DNA of 64,000 bases from Caulobacter segnis (GTDB lineage: Bacteria; Pseudomonadota; Alphaproteobacteria; Caulobacterales; Caulobacteraceae). Below the pieces are notes generated by a model. It was not told where the DNA came from. It searched no databases and saw only the letters and a program-made list of their open reading frames with translations. The stretch spans positions 1,240,001-1,304,000 of the forward strand of contig NZ_CP082923.1 of assembly GCF_019931575.1 (NCBI RefSeq), written 5' to 3'. Below, in pieces: positions 36,024-44,545 of the stretch (positions within the stretch are counted from its first letter, which is position 1; the number at the start of each line of letters is the position of its first letter). The translations under genes and the position numbers were made by a program.

Positions 36024-36584
36024 ATGTCGTTCCGTCGTTCGGTTCCCGTGCTGATCGCCCTCGCCGCCGCGCTCGCGGGGGCGCCGGCGCTGGCGCGGCA
36101 GTCGGCGCCGAAGGCCGAGCCCAATGAGGTCTCGCCGGTGCTGATCCTGCCGCCGACCTTGCCGCCCAAGCTGGTCTCGACCTATCCGGCCCAGGACCAG
36201 ACCGTGGCCCCCGGCGTGCTGATCCTGAAGGTCGCCTTCGACCAGCAGATGTCGCCGACCAGTTGGAACTACGCCCCGGCGGAGGGCGCAGAGCCGATGG
36301 ACTGCGTGAAGACGCCCCGGCTGCTGCCCGACCAGAAGACCTTCGTCCTGCTGTGCCGGGTGCTGGCCAACCGAACCTATGGCGTGACCCTGAACGCCCA
36401 GCGGACGGGCGGATTCGTCAACCTCGGCGACAATCCCGCCCAGACCGCCGCCCTGACCTTCAAGGTCGACTCCGACGCGCCGATCACCACCGTGCGGCGG
36501 GCCATGGAGGCGGCCAAGCTGCTGCCGGACCAGATGCCCGTGCAGGACGCGCCGATGGCGGTGGCGTCGGGAGCGGGTCGCTAG
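36024..36584 (+). CDS. Ig-like domain secreted protein
   Basis: This 186-residue exported protein has a signal peptide (MSFRRSVPVLIALAAALAGA, cleavage near ALA) followed by a proline-rich stretch. A bacterial Ig-like (Big_5-like) domain covers about 45-155 (YPAQDQTVAPGVLILKVAFD through NRTYGVTLNAQR). Such domains are typical of surface or periplasmic adhesive proteins. It ends 46 nt before the DUF3883 gene and is probably co-transcribed with it. The function is unknown. Confidence 0.75.
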   Translation: MSFRRSVPVLIALAAALAGAPALARQSAPKAEPNEVSPVLILPPTLPPKLVSTYPAQDQTVAPGVLILKVAFDQQMSPTSWNYAPAEGAEPMDCVKTPRLLPDQKTFVLLCRVLANRTYGVTLNAQRTGGFVNLGDNPAQTAALTFKVDSDAPITTVRRAMEAAKLLPDQMPVQDAPMAVASGAGR

Positions 36585-36629
36585 CTCAAGCTTCTAGCGC
36601 GCGCCTGCGCCTTGCCGCATCATCGTCCG

Positions 36630-37409
36630 ATGACGGGGGAATCGAACGGGCGCGACTGGACGGGGGCGGACCTCGCGGTGGTGGTTGGCGACTATGTCGC
36701 CCAGCTGGAGAAGACGCTCGCCGGCAAGCCGGTCGACCGCGCGACCCACGACCGCACCGTGCGCTTCGTCACCGGCAAGTCGGACATGCCGATCAGCTGG
36801 AAGCAGGGCGAGATCTCGGCGGTGCTGTCGCTGATCGGCCTGCCGACCCTCAAGGACATGCCGCCCCGCTGGTCTTATGACGAGGCCGTGCTGGAGGCGG
36901 TTGAGGCGCAGCTGGCGGCCAAGCCCAGCCTGCTCAGCGTCGCCGTTCGCCCCGCCGCCCTGTTCGCCGCGCCGCCGGCCGTTCCGTTGATTGAGGCGGC
37001 TCCGCCCAAGCCGATGCCGATGGACGAGCGGCTGGTCCGCGCCATACGGCGCTTTGACATGTCCTCCCGCGAGGCCGAGGACCGCTTCCTGCGGGGGCTG
37101 GGCGTGACCAGCGTGGTCACCCACGAGGCCCGCCGCCTGTCGGAGCGCGGCCGCCCGGACCTCGCCGCCCGGGTCCGTCCCGCCAATGGCGGCGACCCCG
37201 AGGGCTGCGACGTGATCGGCTTCGGCCTGGACGAGAGCCCGCGCCTGCTGGTGGTCAAGACCACCCTGGCCGGTGAACTGGCGCCGTTCGCCCTCAGCCA
37301 GGCCGAATACGCCCTGTCCGACGCCCAGCCGGACGCCTTCCGCATCCGCCGCGTCTACGACCTGCTGGGCGAGGCGCGCTTCTACAGGCTGAAGCCGCCG
37401 TTCGCGTGA
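36630..37409 (+). CDS. DUF3883 domain protein
   Basis: This 259-residue protein has an N-terminal helical part (WTGADLAVVVGDYVAQLEKT) matching the common DUF3883 partner region. The C-terminal DUF3883 (PF13020), with GLDESPRLLVVKTTL, resembles a nuclease-like fold; the acidic/lysine pair in VVKTT fits its core strand. DUF3883 proteins are often linked to restriction or DNA-modification systems, but none is visible here, so it is an orphan. ATG 36630 was preferred to TTG 36612, which lacks an RBS. Signal peptide and membrane segments are absent, suggesting cytoplasm. Confidence 0.8.
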   Translation: MTGESNGRDWTGADLAVVVGDYVAQLEKTLAGKPVDRATHDRTVRFVTGKSDMPISWKQGEISAVLSLIGLPTLKDMPPRWSYDEAVLEAVEAQLAAKPSLLSVAVRPAALFAAPPAVPLIEAAPPKPMPMDERLVRAIRRFDMSSREAEDRFLRGLGVTSVVTHEARRLSERGRPDLAARVRPANGGDPEGCDVIGFGLDESPRLLVVKTTLAGELAPFALSQAEYALSDAQPDAFRIRRVYDLLGEARFYRLKPPFA

Positions 37410-37416
37410 GGCGGCA

Positions 37417-37448
37417 AAGAAAAAGGCACCGGCCTTTCGACCGGCGCC
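37417..37448 (-). terminator. Terminator of the minus-strand TonB receptor
   Basis: On the minus strand GGCGCCGG pairs with CCGGTGCC (37441-37448 with 37425-37432, one G-T pair) and is followed by TTTTTCTTT. It lies 29 nt after the receptor stop, and there is no matching T-run for the plus-strand DUF3883 gene. Confidence 0.8.
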
Positions 37449-37476
37449 CAGGCAGCCTTGGCAGGTAGGCTCGGCT

Positions 37477-40400
37477 CTAGAAGGTGTAAGACGCGCCCAG
37501 GAAGAACTGGCGGCCGGTGGTGCTGAACACCCGCTGCGAGCGGCGTTGCTTGCCGCTCCACTGGTCGGCTTCCTGATTGGTGATGTTCAGGGCGTCGAAG
37601 GTCAGCTTCAGCTTGTCTGTCAGCTTGTACGAGAGCGAGGCGTCGACATTGGTCGTCGCGTAGCTGCCGTTCGCGTCCGGCACTTCCGACTTGAAGGGCA
37701 GGGCGGTCAGGTACTCGTCGCGATAGGCCACCGAGACGCGGGCCGACAGCTTGTCGTCCTCGTAGTACAGGGTGGCGTTCACCGAGTGCGGCGAGACGTT
37801 CAGGAACTGGTCGTGGATCTGCGTCGCCGGGGTCGTGGCCGTGCCCGTCGACAGGTAGTAGAGCACCGAGCTGTCGACATAGGTGTAGTTCAGCATCGCG
37901 CCGGTGTGGCGCAGGAGCCCGGGCAGGAAGCTGAAGGGCTGCTGGTAGTTGATTTCCAGACCACGGATGTAGCCGCCCTGGGTGTTGCGCGAGCGGGTCA
38001 CCAGATAGGGCGTCGAGGCGTCCTGGCCGGCCGGCAGCAAGGCCAGCGGCAGGCCGGTCGAGCCATAGGCCTCGGTCGTGGCGATCGTCTGGATCGAGCT
38101 CTCGATCTCCTTGTCGAACACCGTGGCCGACAGGATCACGCCCTCGCTGGGATACCATTCCAGGCTGAAGTCGTAGTTCTTGGCGCGATAAGGATCCAGG
38201 AACGGGTTGCCGATCGAGGCGGTCTGGGCGCCGAAGGTCGTGTTGACCGAACCGCCCGGCGTCAGGTTGCCGAAGCTGGGACGGGCCATGACCTTGGCCG
38301 CGGCGAAGCGGGCGACCAAGTTCTCGCGCACGTCCAGGGCCAAGTTCAGCGAGGGCAGCCAATCGCTGTACTTGTTGTTGACCGTGATCTGCGAGGTCAG
38401 CGAGGTGTAGCCGGTGGCGTCCAGGTCGGTCTTGACGTAGCGCACGCCGACGTTACCGCGCAGGCGGCGGCCGTTCAGGACCTCGGTGTCGAAGTCGGTC
38501 TGCAGGTAGGCGGCGGTGTCCTTCTCCTGGACCTGGCGATTGTTGCCCAGGGCCGAGTTGATGGCCAGGGTGAAGTCGCCGTACTTGTTGGCGCAGTTGC
38601 ACAGCAGGCCAAGCTTGCTGATGTAGGCGTCGACGTCCGGCACCACCCAGCTGGTCACGGAGCCGGCCGGCAGGCCCAGCTGCTTGCCGAAGCCCGTGAT
38701 CGTCTCGCTCAGCGGGGCCGAGCCGGGGAAGTCGGCGGCGAACTGGGCGAAGTTGAACGGGATGGTGCCCGTGGCCGTCACGCCGGTCGCGCCGTTGTTG
38801 CCGTACAGACGCTGGACCTGCTTGGTCTGGAAGTCGAACGACTTCAGCGCCACGCCGGCCTTGATCGTGAACACGTCGTTCAGGCGGTACTTGGCGTTGG
38901 CTTCGGCCGTGGCCAGGGTGTTGAACACCGCCGCCTTGACGACGCGGATGTCCGGCGTCAGGCCGGTGCCGGCGTTGGTGAAGGTGACGTTGGCCGGGTT
39001 GGTGACGTCGTAGCCGTAGTTGATGAACGGGCGGCGGGCGTCCTCGCGAGCGTCCCAGACATAACCGGCCTTGTTGAAGCCGTCATAGGACATCAGCACG
39101 TCCCAGGGCTGCTTGAAGTCCGACCCCGAGTGGCCGACCTTCACGTCGCCGCTCAGCCGGTCGTTGAAGCGATGATCCAGCGTCAGGCCGATCTGGTGGG
39201 TCTTGGTCGTGGTCTGGCTGCGTTCCTCGATGTGCTTGATGTCGACATTGTTGATCTTCATGTAGTCGACTTGGCCGGTCGGCAGCACGTGGACATCCAT
39301 GATCTGGGCGTCGACCCGGCCGGCGAACAGCGGGAAGGCCGCGCTGGCGCCGTTGACGTTGCGGTTCAGCGAGGCGTTCGACAGGGCGTAGTCGGTGCGG
39401 TCCTGGTCGAACTTCGAATAGACCAGGTCCAGGGTGATGTCGGTCTTGTCGGTCGGACGCCATTGCAGCGCGCCGGTCATGCCCAGGCGCTTCTGGTCCA
39501 GCTCGAACCGACCCAGGCCCGGGTTGCGGGGCAGGAAGACGTTGGGCTGGTTGATCGCCGCATAGGCTGTCGGATCCGACGGCAGGCCCGAGAAGCACTG
39601 GCCAGCCGGTCGGTTGCCCGAACCCGACAGCGGGTTCACGTACGGGATGGCGGTGTTGACCACCTGGCTGCCGGCCTGGGAGGCGATGTCGACCGCCGTG
39701 CCGCAGAAGCCGTTGTTGGCGTCGGAGTAGTCCGACTGTGAGGTGTCGCTGTAGCCTTCTTCCTGCTGCTTGCGCTCGTTATAGGCCAGCGAGAACAGGG
39801 CCCCGAAATTGCCCCAGGTGTCGCTGATCAGGCCGGCGAAGCGCGGCGCCTTGGACTTGTTGTTGTCGTAGTAGGCGGCCTGGGCCGAGGCGGCGGCGCG
39901 GAAGCCCTTCTTGTCGAACGGACGGCCGGTCTGCAGGTCGACGGTGGCGGCCAGCGACCCCTCGTCCATCTCGGCCGACTGCGACTTGCTGACGGTGACG
40001 CTGTTGAACAGCTCCGAGGCGAAGGTCGAGAAGTCGAAGCCGCGCGAGCGGTTGATGCCGGCGGTGACGCCAAGGGTCGAGCCGGTGGTGGCCGAATAGG
40101 CTTCGATGCCGTTCAGGGTGGTGCGCACGAAGTCGCCGCCCAGGCCGCGCACGGTGATGTTGCGGCCCTCGCCGCCGTCACGGGTGATCGAGACGCCCGG
40201 GATGCGCTGGATCGACTCGGCCAGGTTCGCGTCCGGGAAGCTGGCCATGTCGTCGGCCTTGATGACGTCGACGATGTTGTTGGAGATCCGCTTGGTGTTG
40301 ATCGCGCTGGTCAGGCTGGCCCGGAAGCCGGTGACGACCACCTCCTCGACCGCCGTGTCGTCGGGCGCGGCCGGCGCGGGAGCCGTTTGCGCGGACGCCG

Positions 40401-40491
40401 CGACGGCGGTCAGCAGCGACGCGCCCAGGCAAAGCGCCAGCACCGAGCATCCCGAACGCAGGACGCCATTGTTCTTGGACTGCGAGCCCAT
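37477..40491 (-). CDS. TonB-dependent outer-membrane receptor (1004 aa)
   Basis: This second large TonB receptor has a signal peptide (1-34, ending ASA), a TonB box EEVVVTG at 49-55, plug sequence NLAESIQRIPGVSITRDG from about residue 90, and a C-terminal aromatic residue (FLGASYTF). It belongs to the same class as the receptor at 123-3227 and has diverged. No transport partner, glycoside hydrolase or dedicated regulator is adjacent. Upstream is a 373-nt gap with an operator-like palindrome (40628-40642). Confidence 0.94.
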   Translation of the reverse strand: MGSQSKNNGVLRSGCSVLALCLGASLLTAVAASAQTAPAPAAPDDTAVEEVVVTGFRASLTSAINTKRISNNIVDVIKADDMASFPDANLAESIQRIPGVSITRDGGEGRNITVRGLGGDFVRTTLNGIEAYSATTGSTLGVTAGINRSRGFDFSTFASELFNSVTVSKSQSAEMDEGSLAATVDLQTGRPFDKKGFRAAASAQAAYYDNNKSKAPRFAGLISDTWGNFGALFSLAYNERKQQEEGYSDTSQSDYSDANNGFCGTAVDIASQAGSQVVNTAIPYVNPLSGSGNRPAGQCFSGLPSDPTAYAAINQPNVFLPRNPGLGRFELDQKRLGMTGALQWRPTDKTDITLDLVYSKFDQDRTDYALSNASLNRNVNGASAAFPLFAGRVDAQIMDVHVLPTGQVDYMKINNVDIKHIEERSQTTTKTHQIGLTLDHRFNDRLSGDVKVGHSGSDFKQPWDVLMSYDGFNKAGYVWDAREDARRPFINYGYDVTNPANVTFTNAGTGLTPDIRVVKAAVFNTLATAEANAKYRLNDVFTIKAGVALKSFDFQTKQVQRLYGNNGATGVTATGTIPFNFAQFAADFPGSAPLSETITGFGKQLGLPAGSVTSWVVPDVDAYISKLGLLCNCANKYGDFTLAINSALGNNRQVQEKDTAAYLQTDFDTEVLNGRRLRGNVGVRYVKTDLDATGYTSLTSQITVNNKYSDWLPSLNLALDVRENLVARFAAAKVMARPSFGNLTPGGSVNTTFGAQTASIGNPFLDPYRAKNYDFSLEWYPSEGVILSATVFDKEIESSIQTIATTEAYGSTGLPLALLPAGQDASTPYLVTRSRNTQGGYIRGLEINYQQPFSFLPGLLRHTGAMLNYTYVDSSVLYYLSTGTATTPATQIHDQFLNVSPHSVNATLYYEDDKLSARVSVAYRDEYLTALPFKSEVPDANGSYATTNVDASLSYKLTDKLKLTFDALNITNQEADQWSGKQRRSQRVFSTTGRQFFLGASYTF

Positions 40492-40864
40492 CTGTTTCCT
40501 CTCCCTGGCCGCGTTCCGACGGCCTTTGTTGATCGTGTGGGGCCGCCTTCGTTGGCGGCTCTCCGTTGGGAGGGCGGGGCGGGTACGCTTTACGAACAGA
40601 TGCTCGAGATTACGGGCGGCCCACTATTCTCATATATTGAGAGTGCATCCCAACTTGTAGTCAGGATACGCCTGTTCGGCGACAGCGCCAGTGCAAATTG
40701 GCGGTGGCCGCTACGTTATTGCGGATTTGCAACATGCGCTCCCGCATCGTGGGAGCAGGTCCACCGACGGTTGGTCGAGGACGGGCGTCCGACCGGTCTG
40801 GTGGACTAGCGGACGCCGCGCCCGGCCGTTTAGGTCGCGGGACGGCGTCCGTGTCCGGCCGTTT
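40492..40864. other. Intergenic region upstream of TonB receptor, with repeats
   Basis: No gene is supported in these 373 bases. TCTCATATATTGAGA (40628-40642) is a 5-bp inverted repeat around a TATAT centre, about 140 nt upstream of the receptor start, and could be an operator. Near the right end are an 8-bp inverted repeat GGACGCCG/CGGCGTCC (40811-40818, 40843-40850) and two copies of CCGGCCGTTT (40822-40831, 40855-40864) flanking it, close to the DUF2249 stop. Confidence 0.6.
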
Positions 40865-41143
40865 TCAGGCCTGCTTGATGAAGTCGATGATCACGCCGGC
40901 TTCGCTCTTGTCCTGGTAGGCGATGACGATTGTGTCGCCGAAGTGGATCTGCATCTGGCGCAGCAGGGGCAGGGGATCGTGGTCGTTGACGAAGCGCATC
41001 GCCTCGCCGGGCTCCAGGACCTCCAGCGCGCCGAAGATGGCGGCGTGGCGGAAGCGCTTGGCGACGGCGCGCGCGTCGAAGGGATAGATCGCCAGGACGG
41101 GGACGCTGGCTTCGGTCGGGGTCGGGGACAAGGTCTGGCTCAT
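40865..41143 (-). CDS. DUF2249 domain protein
   Basis: This 92-residue protein matches DUF2249 (PF10006), a small TusA-like fold found near heme, nitric-oxide and Fe-S genes in Proteobacteria. It is cytoplasmic, with the core LEPGEAMRFVNDHDPLPLLR. Here it is the last gene of a likely operon with nfu and a four-helix membrane protein. It starts 78 nt downstream of nfu. The context suggests a role in low-oxygen or cofactor metabolism, but no partner enzyme lies in the window. Confidence 0.85.
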   Translation of the reverse strand: MSQTLSPTPTEASVPVLAIYPFDARAVAKRFRHAAIFGALEVLEPGEAMRFVNDHDPLPLLRQMQIHFGDTIVIAYQDKSEAGVIIDFIKQA

Positions 41144-41221
41144 GAGGCTCCTCCATCGAAAGAACCCTGGTTAGGCTGTCGCCCGGCCCCGGTCGTTGGC
41201 GGCCGACAAGCTCGCGCGGCG

Positions 41222-41893
41222 TCAGGACGGCGGCTTGCCGTTGCGCGTGAACAGCGTGCGCGGCGCGCGGACCGGCGCGTCGCCCAGCTCCTCCAGCATG
41301 CGCTTGAACCGCTCGCCGAGCGTGGGCGCGGCGGTCGCCGAGGAGGGCTCCTCCTCGACCCGGGTCACCTCGGGGACGAAACGCCTGACGACCTGCTCGA
41401 CGCGGGCCTTCAGCGTCATCCGCGACGAGGGGCAGCCGCCGCAGGCGCCCAGCATGCGGATCCACAGCACGCCGGTTGCGGCGTCGAAGCGCTGGAAGAC
41501 GATGTCGCCGCCGTCCCGGGCCACGCCGGGGCGGATGTGCAGGCCCAGCACCTGCTGAATCTCGCTGACGATCTCGTCGTCCGAGATCGCGTCCTCGGGC
41601 GCCTCGCCCAGCAGGGCCGGCTCGCCGCTAGTCAGGTGCTCGGCCAGGGCCAGCAGCACCTGGGCCTTGAGCTCGCCCCAGCCCGCTCCGTCCGCCGCGC
41701 GCTGGACCGTCAGGAAGTCCTCGGCCAACAGGCAGCGCTTGACGCCCGGGATGGCGAACAGGCGGGCGGCCAGGGGCGAGCGGGCGGTGGTCGCCGCGTC
41801 ATGCTCCAGCGACTGGGTCCCCTGCGCGCCGGCGATCCGCGTCAGGAACTTCAGGGCGTCGGGATTGGGCGTCTGCTCGGTCAGGATCAGCAT
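41222..41893 (-). CDS. Nfu-type iron-sulfur scaffold protein
   Basis: This 223-residue protein has an N-terminal Nfu_N domain (LILTEQTPNPDALKFL) and a C-terminal NifU-like domain with the cluster-binding CxxC (C151 and C154 in LGACGGCPS). Nfu proteins carry and deliver 4Fe-4S clusters to apo-enzymes. It starts 7 nt after the stop of the membrane-protein gene upstream, so co-transcription is near certain. A C-terminal tail beyond the domain (residues ~180-223) is Pro/Ala-rich. Confidence 0.9.
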   Translation of the reverse strand: MLILTEQTPNPDALKFLTRIAGAQGTQSLEHDAATTARSPLAARLFAIPGVKRCLLAEDFLTVQRAADGAGWGELKAQVLLALAEHLTSGEPALLGEAPEDAISDDEIVSEIQQVLGLHIRPGVARDGGDIVFQRFDAATGVLWIRMLGACGGCPSSRMTLKARVEQVVRRFVPEVTRVEEEPSSATAAPTLGERFKRMLEELGDAPVRAPRTLFTRNGKPPS

Positions 41894-41900
41894 GGCGGAG

Positions 41901-42365
41901 CTACAGCCCGTGTGCGCCGGCCACGGCGCCGAAGATCGCGATCAGACTGACCGCCAGCAAGGCCCAATGCATCACCGCCAGCCGGCGGAAAGCGCGGGCG
42001 GGATCGCGGCTCTGCGCCATGCGCCGATGCAGAACCAGCGGCTCGGCCATGAACAGGATCAGGGCGAAGAGCGTCCACACGCCGACCATCGCATGCAGCC
42101 ACCAAGCGGTCGGATCGGAAAAGCGCGACCACAGCGCCAGGCGGTGAACCATCCAGAAGCCGGTGACGCCTACCACGGCGACGCAGGCGCGGGCCACCCA
42201 GGCGAACCGCCCCTCCAGCCGGTGGAAGGCCTGCAGCCGCCGCGCGGGCGCGTAGTCGGCCGCCAGGCCCGGTAGCAGAACCGTAGTCACGAAGACGACG
42301 CCGCCGATCCAGATCACCACGCCTAGCACATGCGCGGCGCGGACGATGGCCAGTTCCTGCACCAT
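41901..42365 (-). CDS. Four-helix membrane protein, CopD-like
   Basis: This 154-residue protein has four hydrophobic segments (HVLGVVIWIGGVVFVTTVLL, VARACVAVVGVTGFWMV, WLHAMVGVWTLFALILFM and MHWALLAVSLIAIFGAVAG). Conserved histidines in HVLG, WMVHR and WLHAMVG could bind heme or copper, as in CopD/DUF2269-like proteins. ATG 42365 was chosen; AGGAGG lies just upstream. It heads the operon with nfu and DUF2249. A 14-nt TTG-N8-CAA box lies ~50 nt before it. Metal or heme binding is inferred. Confidence 0.75.
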   Translation of the reverse strand: MVQELAIVRAAHVLGVVIWIGGVVFVTTVLLPGLAADYAPARRLQAFHRLEGRFAWVARACVAVVGVTGFWMVHRLALWSRFSDPTAWWLHAMVGVWTLFALILFMAEPLVLHRRMAQSRDPARAFRRLAVMHWALLAVSLIAIFGAVAGAHGL

Positions 42366-42413
42366 GGGACTGCCTCCTGCGGCGCAGTCTGCCAAGGCGG
42401 AGAGCAGCGATCG

Positions 42414-42427
42414 TTGTGCTCGCGCAA
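42414..42427. promoter_or_regulatory. FNR/CRP-like half-symmetric box
   Basis: TTGTGCTCGCGCAA (42414-42427) is an imperfect palindrome of the TTG-N8-CAA spacing, 49 nt upstream of the operon start at 42365. The match to TTGAT-N4-ATCAA is only partial, so it may be chance. Confidence 0.3.
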
Positions 42428-42506
42428 ACTCGGGCGGCTAGCGTTTGGCGAGGTTCTCGGCGAGGTCCGACGGCTCACCTTGCGTAAGTGACGTCAGCGA
42501 TGAGTC

Positions 42507-42543
42507 AAAAACGCCCCCGACGGCTTCCGCTGACGAGGGCGTT
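42507..42543 (-). terminator. lepA terminator
   Basis: On the minus strand AACGCCCTCG pairs with CGGGGGCGTT (42534-42543 with 42510-42519, one mismatch) and is followed by TTTT. It lies 33 nt after the lepA stop. Confidence 0.85.
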
Positions 42544-42575
42544 CAAATCACTCAGCCGGCTAGCTCGGAAGCCGA

Positions 42576-44384
42576 TCAATCCTCGTCCATCTTCAGGGCG
42601 GCGATGAAGGCTTCCTGCGGGATTTCGACCTTGCCGAACTGGCGCATGCGCTTCTTGCCTTCCTTCTGCTTGTCCAGAAGCTTGCGCTTGCGGCTGGCGT
42701 CGCCGCCGTAGCACTTGGCGGTCACGTCCTTGCGGAGGGCGCGCACGGTTTCGCGGGCGATGATCCGGCCGCCGATGGCCGCCTGGATCGGGATGACGAA
42801 CATGTGCTGGGGGATGAGCTCCTTCATCTTCTCGCACATGCCGCGGCCGCGGCTTTCGGCGCGGCTACGGTGGACCAGCATCGAAAGGGCGTCGACGGGC
42901 TCGCTGTTGACCAGGATCGACATCTTGACGAGGTCGCCGGCGCGGTAGTCCTCGAGCTGGTAGTCGAAGCTGGCGTAGCCCTTCGAGATCGACTTCAGGC
43001 GGTCGTAGAAGTCGAACACCACCTCGTTCAGCGGCAGGTCGTAGACGACCATGGCGCGGCTGCCGACGTAGGAGAGCTCGCGCTGCATGCCGCGACGGTC
43101 CTGGCACAGCTTGATCACGCCGCCCAGGTACTCGTCGGGGGTGAAGATCGTGGCCTTGATCCAGGGCTCGGCGATCTCCTCGATCTGCATGACGTCGGGC
43201 AGGTCGGCGGGGTTGTGCAGCTCCATCTCGTCGCCGTTGCGCAGCTTGATCTTGTAGACCACCGAGGGGGCGGTCGCGATCAGGTCGAGGTCGAACTCGC
43301 GGGACAGACGCTCCTGGATGATCTCCAGGTGAAGGAGGCCGAGGAAGCCGCAGCGGAAGCCGAAGCCCAGGGCGGCGCTGCTTTCCATCTCGTAGGTGAA
43401 GCTGGCGTCGTTCAGGCGCAGCTTGCCGACGGCGGCGCGCAGGTCCTCGAAGTCGGCGGCGTCGACCGGGAAGAGGCCGCAGAACACCACCGGGACGACT
43501 TCCTTGAAGCCCTTGAGGGCTTCGGCGGTGGGCTTCTTCTCGTCGGTGATGGTGTCGCCGACGGCGGCGTCGGCCACTTCCTTGATCGAGGCGGTGAAGA
43601 AGCCAACTTCGCCGGGGCCCAGCTCCGCGACGTCGGTGGCCTTGGGCGTGAACACGCCGACCTTGTCGAGCTTGTGGGTGGCGCCGGTCTGCATCATGCG
43701 GACCTGCTGGCCGGCCTTCAGCACACCATCGAAGATACGAACGAGGACCACGACGCCGAGGTAGGGGTCGTACCAGGCGTCGACCAGCAGCGCCTTCAGC
43801 GGGGCGTTGCGGTCGCCCTTGGGGGCGGGCAGGCGGGTGACGATGGCTTCCAGCACGTCGGGGATGCCCAGGCCGGTCTTGGCCGAGCACTCGACGGCGT
43901 CGCTGGCGTCCAGGCCGATGACCTCCTCGATCTGCGCCTTGACCCGGTCGACGTCGGCGGCCGGCAGGTCGACCTTGTTCAGGACCGGGACGATCTCGTG
44001 GTTGTTGTCGATGGCCTGGTAGACGTTGGCTAGGGTCTGGGCTTCCACGCCCTGGCTGGCGTCGACGACCAGGATCGAGCCCTCGCAGGCGGCCAGCGAG
44101 CGGCTGACCTCGTAGGCGAAGTCGACGTGGCCGGGGGTATCCATCAGGTTGAGGACGTAGGTCTCGCCGTCGGCGGCCTTGTAGTTCAGGCGCACGGTCT
44201 GCGCCTTGATGGTGATGCCGCGCTCCTTCTCGATGTCCATGTTGTCGAGCACCTGGGCGCTCATCTCGCGCGCGGTGAGGCCGCCGGTCGTCTGGATCAG
44301 ACGGTCCGAGAGCGTGGACTTGCCGTGGTCGATGTGCGCGACGATTGAAAAGTTGCGGATCTTGTCGAGGGGCGTCGAAGTCAT
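42576..44384 (-). CDS. lepA: Elongation factor 4 (LepA)
   Basis: LepA (602 aa) is a ribosome-associated GTPase acting on translating ribosomes and initiation. G1 motif AHIDHGKST lies at 16-24, DTPGHVDF is present as G3, and NKVD as G4. The C-terminal LepA_C region includes [20 protein letters not shown]. Length is the usual 600 residues. ATG 44384 was chosen because conservation starts there ([20 protein letters not shown]). The gene stands alone between its own terminator and eipA, which is divergent. Confidence 0.97.
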   Translation of the reverse strand: MTSTPLDKIRNFSIVAHIDHGKSTLSDRLIQTTGGLTAREMSAQVLDNMDIEKERGITIKAQTVRLNYKAADGETYVLNLMDTPGHVDFAYEVSRSLAACEGSILVVDASQGVEAQTLANVYQAIDNNHEIVPVLNKVDLPAADVDRVKAQIEEVIGLDASDAVECSAKTGLGIPDVLEAIVTRLPAPKGDRNAPLKALLVDAWYDPYLGVVVLVRIFDGVLKAGQQVRMMQTGATHKLDKVGVFTPKATDVAELGPGEVGFFTASIKEVADAAVGDTITDEKKPTAEALKGFKEVVPVVFCGLFPVDAADFEDLRAAVGKLRLNDASFTYEMESSAALGFGFRCGFLGLLHLEIIQERLSREFDLDLIATAPSVVYKIKLRNGDEMELHNPADLPDVMQIEEIAEPWIKATIFTPDEYLGGVIKLCQDRRGMQRELSYVGSRAMVVYDLPLNEVVFDFYDRLKSISKGYASFDYQLEDYRAGDLVKMSILVNSEPVDALSMLVHRSRAESRGRGMCEKMKELIPQHMFVIPIQAAIGGRIIARETVRALRKDVTAKCYGGDASRKRKLLDKQKEGKKRMRQFGKVEIPQEAFIAALKMDED

Positions 44385-44461
44385 GCGCGTGCGTCTAGCA
44401 CATTTGGCCCGGTTCGCGAGGGGCTGAGCGCATCCTGGATGCGGCGACGCGCCGCGCATGC

Positions 44462-44476
44462 TTAACCGCTCGTTAA
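44462..44476 (+). promoter_or_regulatory. CtrA-binding box upstream of eipA
   Basis: TTAACCGCTCGTTAA matches the CtrA consensus TTAA-N7-TTAA exactly and lies 70 nt upstream of the eipA start. In Brucella abortus, eipA was reported to be directly activated by CtrA, so the control seems conserved. Confidence 0.8.
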
Positions 44477-44505
44477 GTTTGGAGCCGCAAACCGGTCTCA
44501 ATGGC

Positions 44506-44522
44506 TTGCAACAGTGTTGCAA
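44506..44522. promoter_or_regulatory. 17-bp palindrome between CtrA box and eipA RBS
   Basis: TTGCAAC-AGT-GTTGCAA (44506-44522) is a perfect 7-bp inverted repeat with a 3-nt spacer, 24 nt before the ATG and 30 nt downstream of the CtrA box. It could be an operator for a second regulator of eipA, or a leader hairpin. Confidence 0.5.
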
Positions 44523-44545
44523 TCAATTCGATCCGGAGGCCCTGC

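Noticed and set aside
40691..41950. Long plus-strand frame across the DUF2249/Nfu genes
   Set aside because: Its composition is that of an antisense shadow; both minus-strand genes have clear family motifs and good starts.
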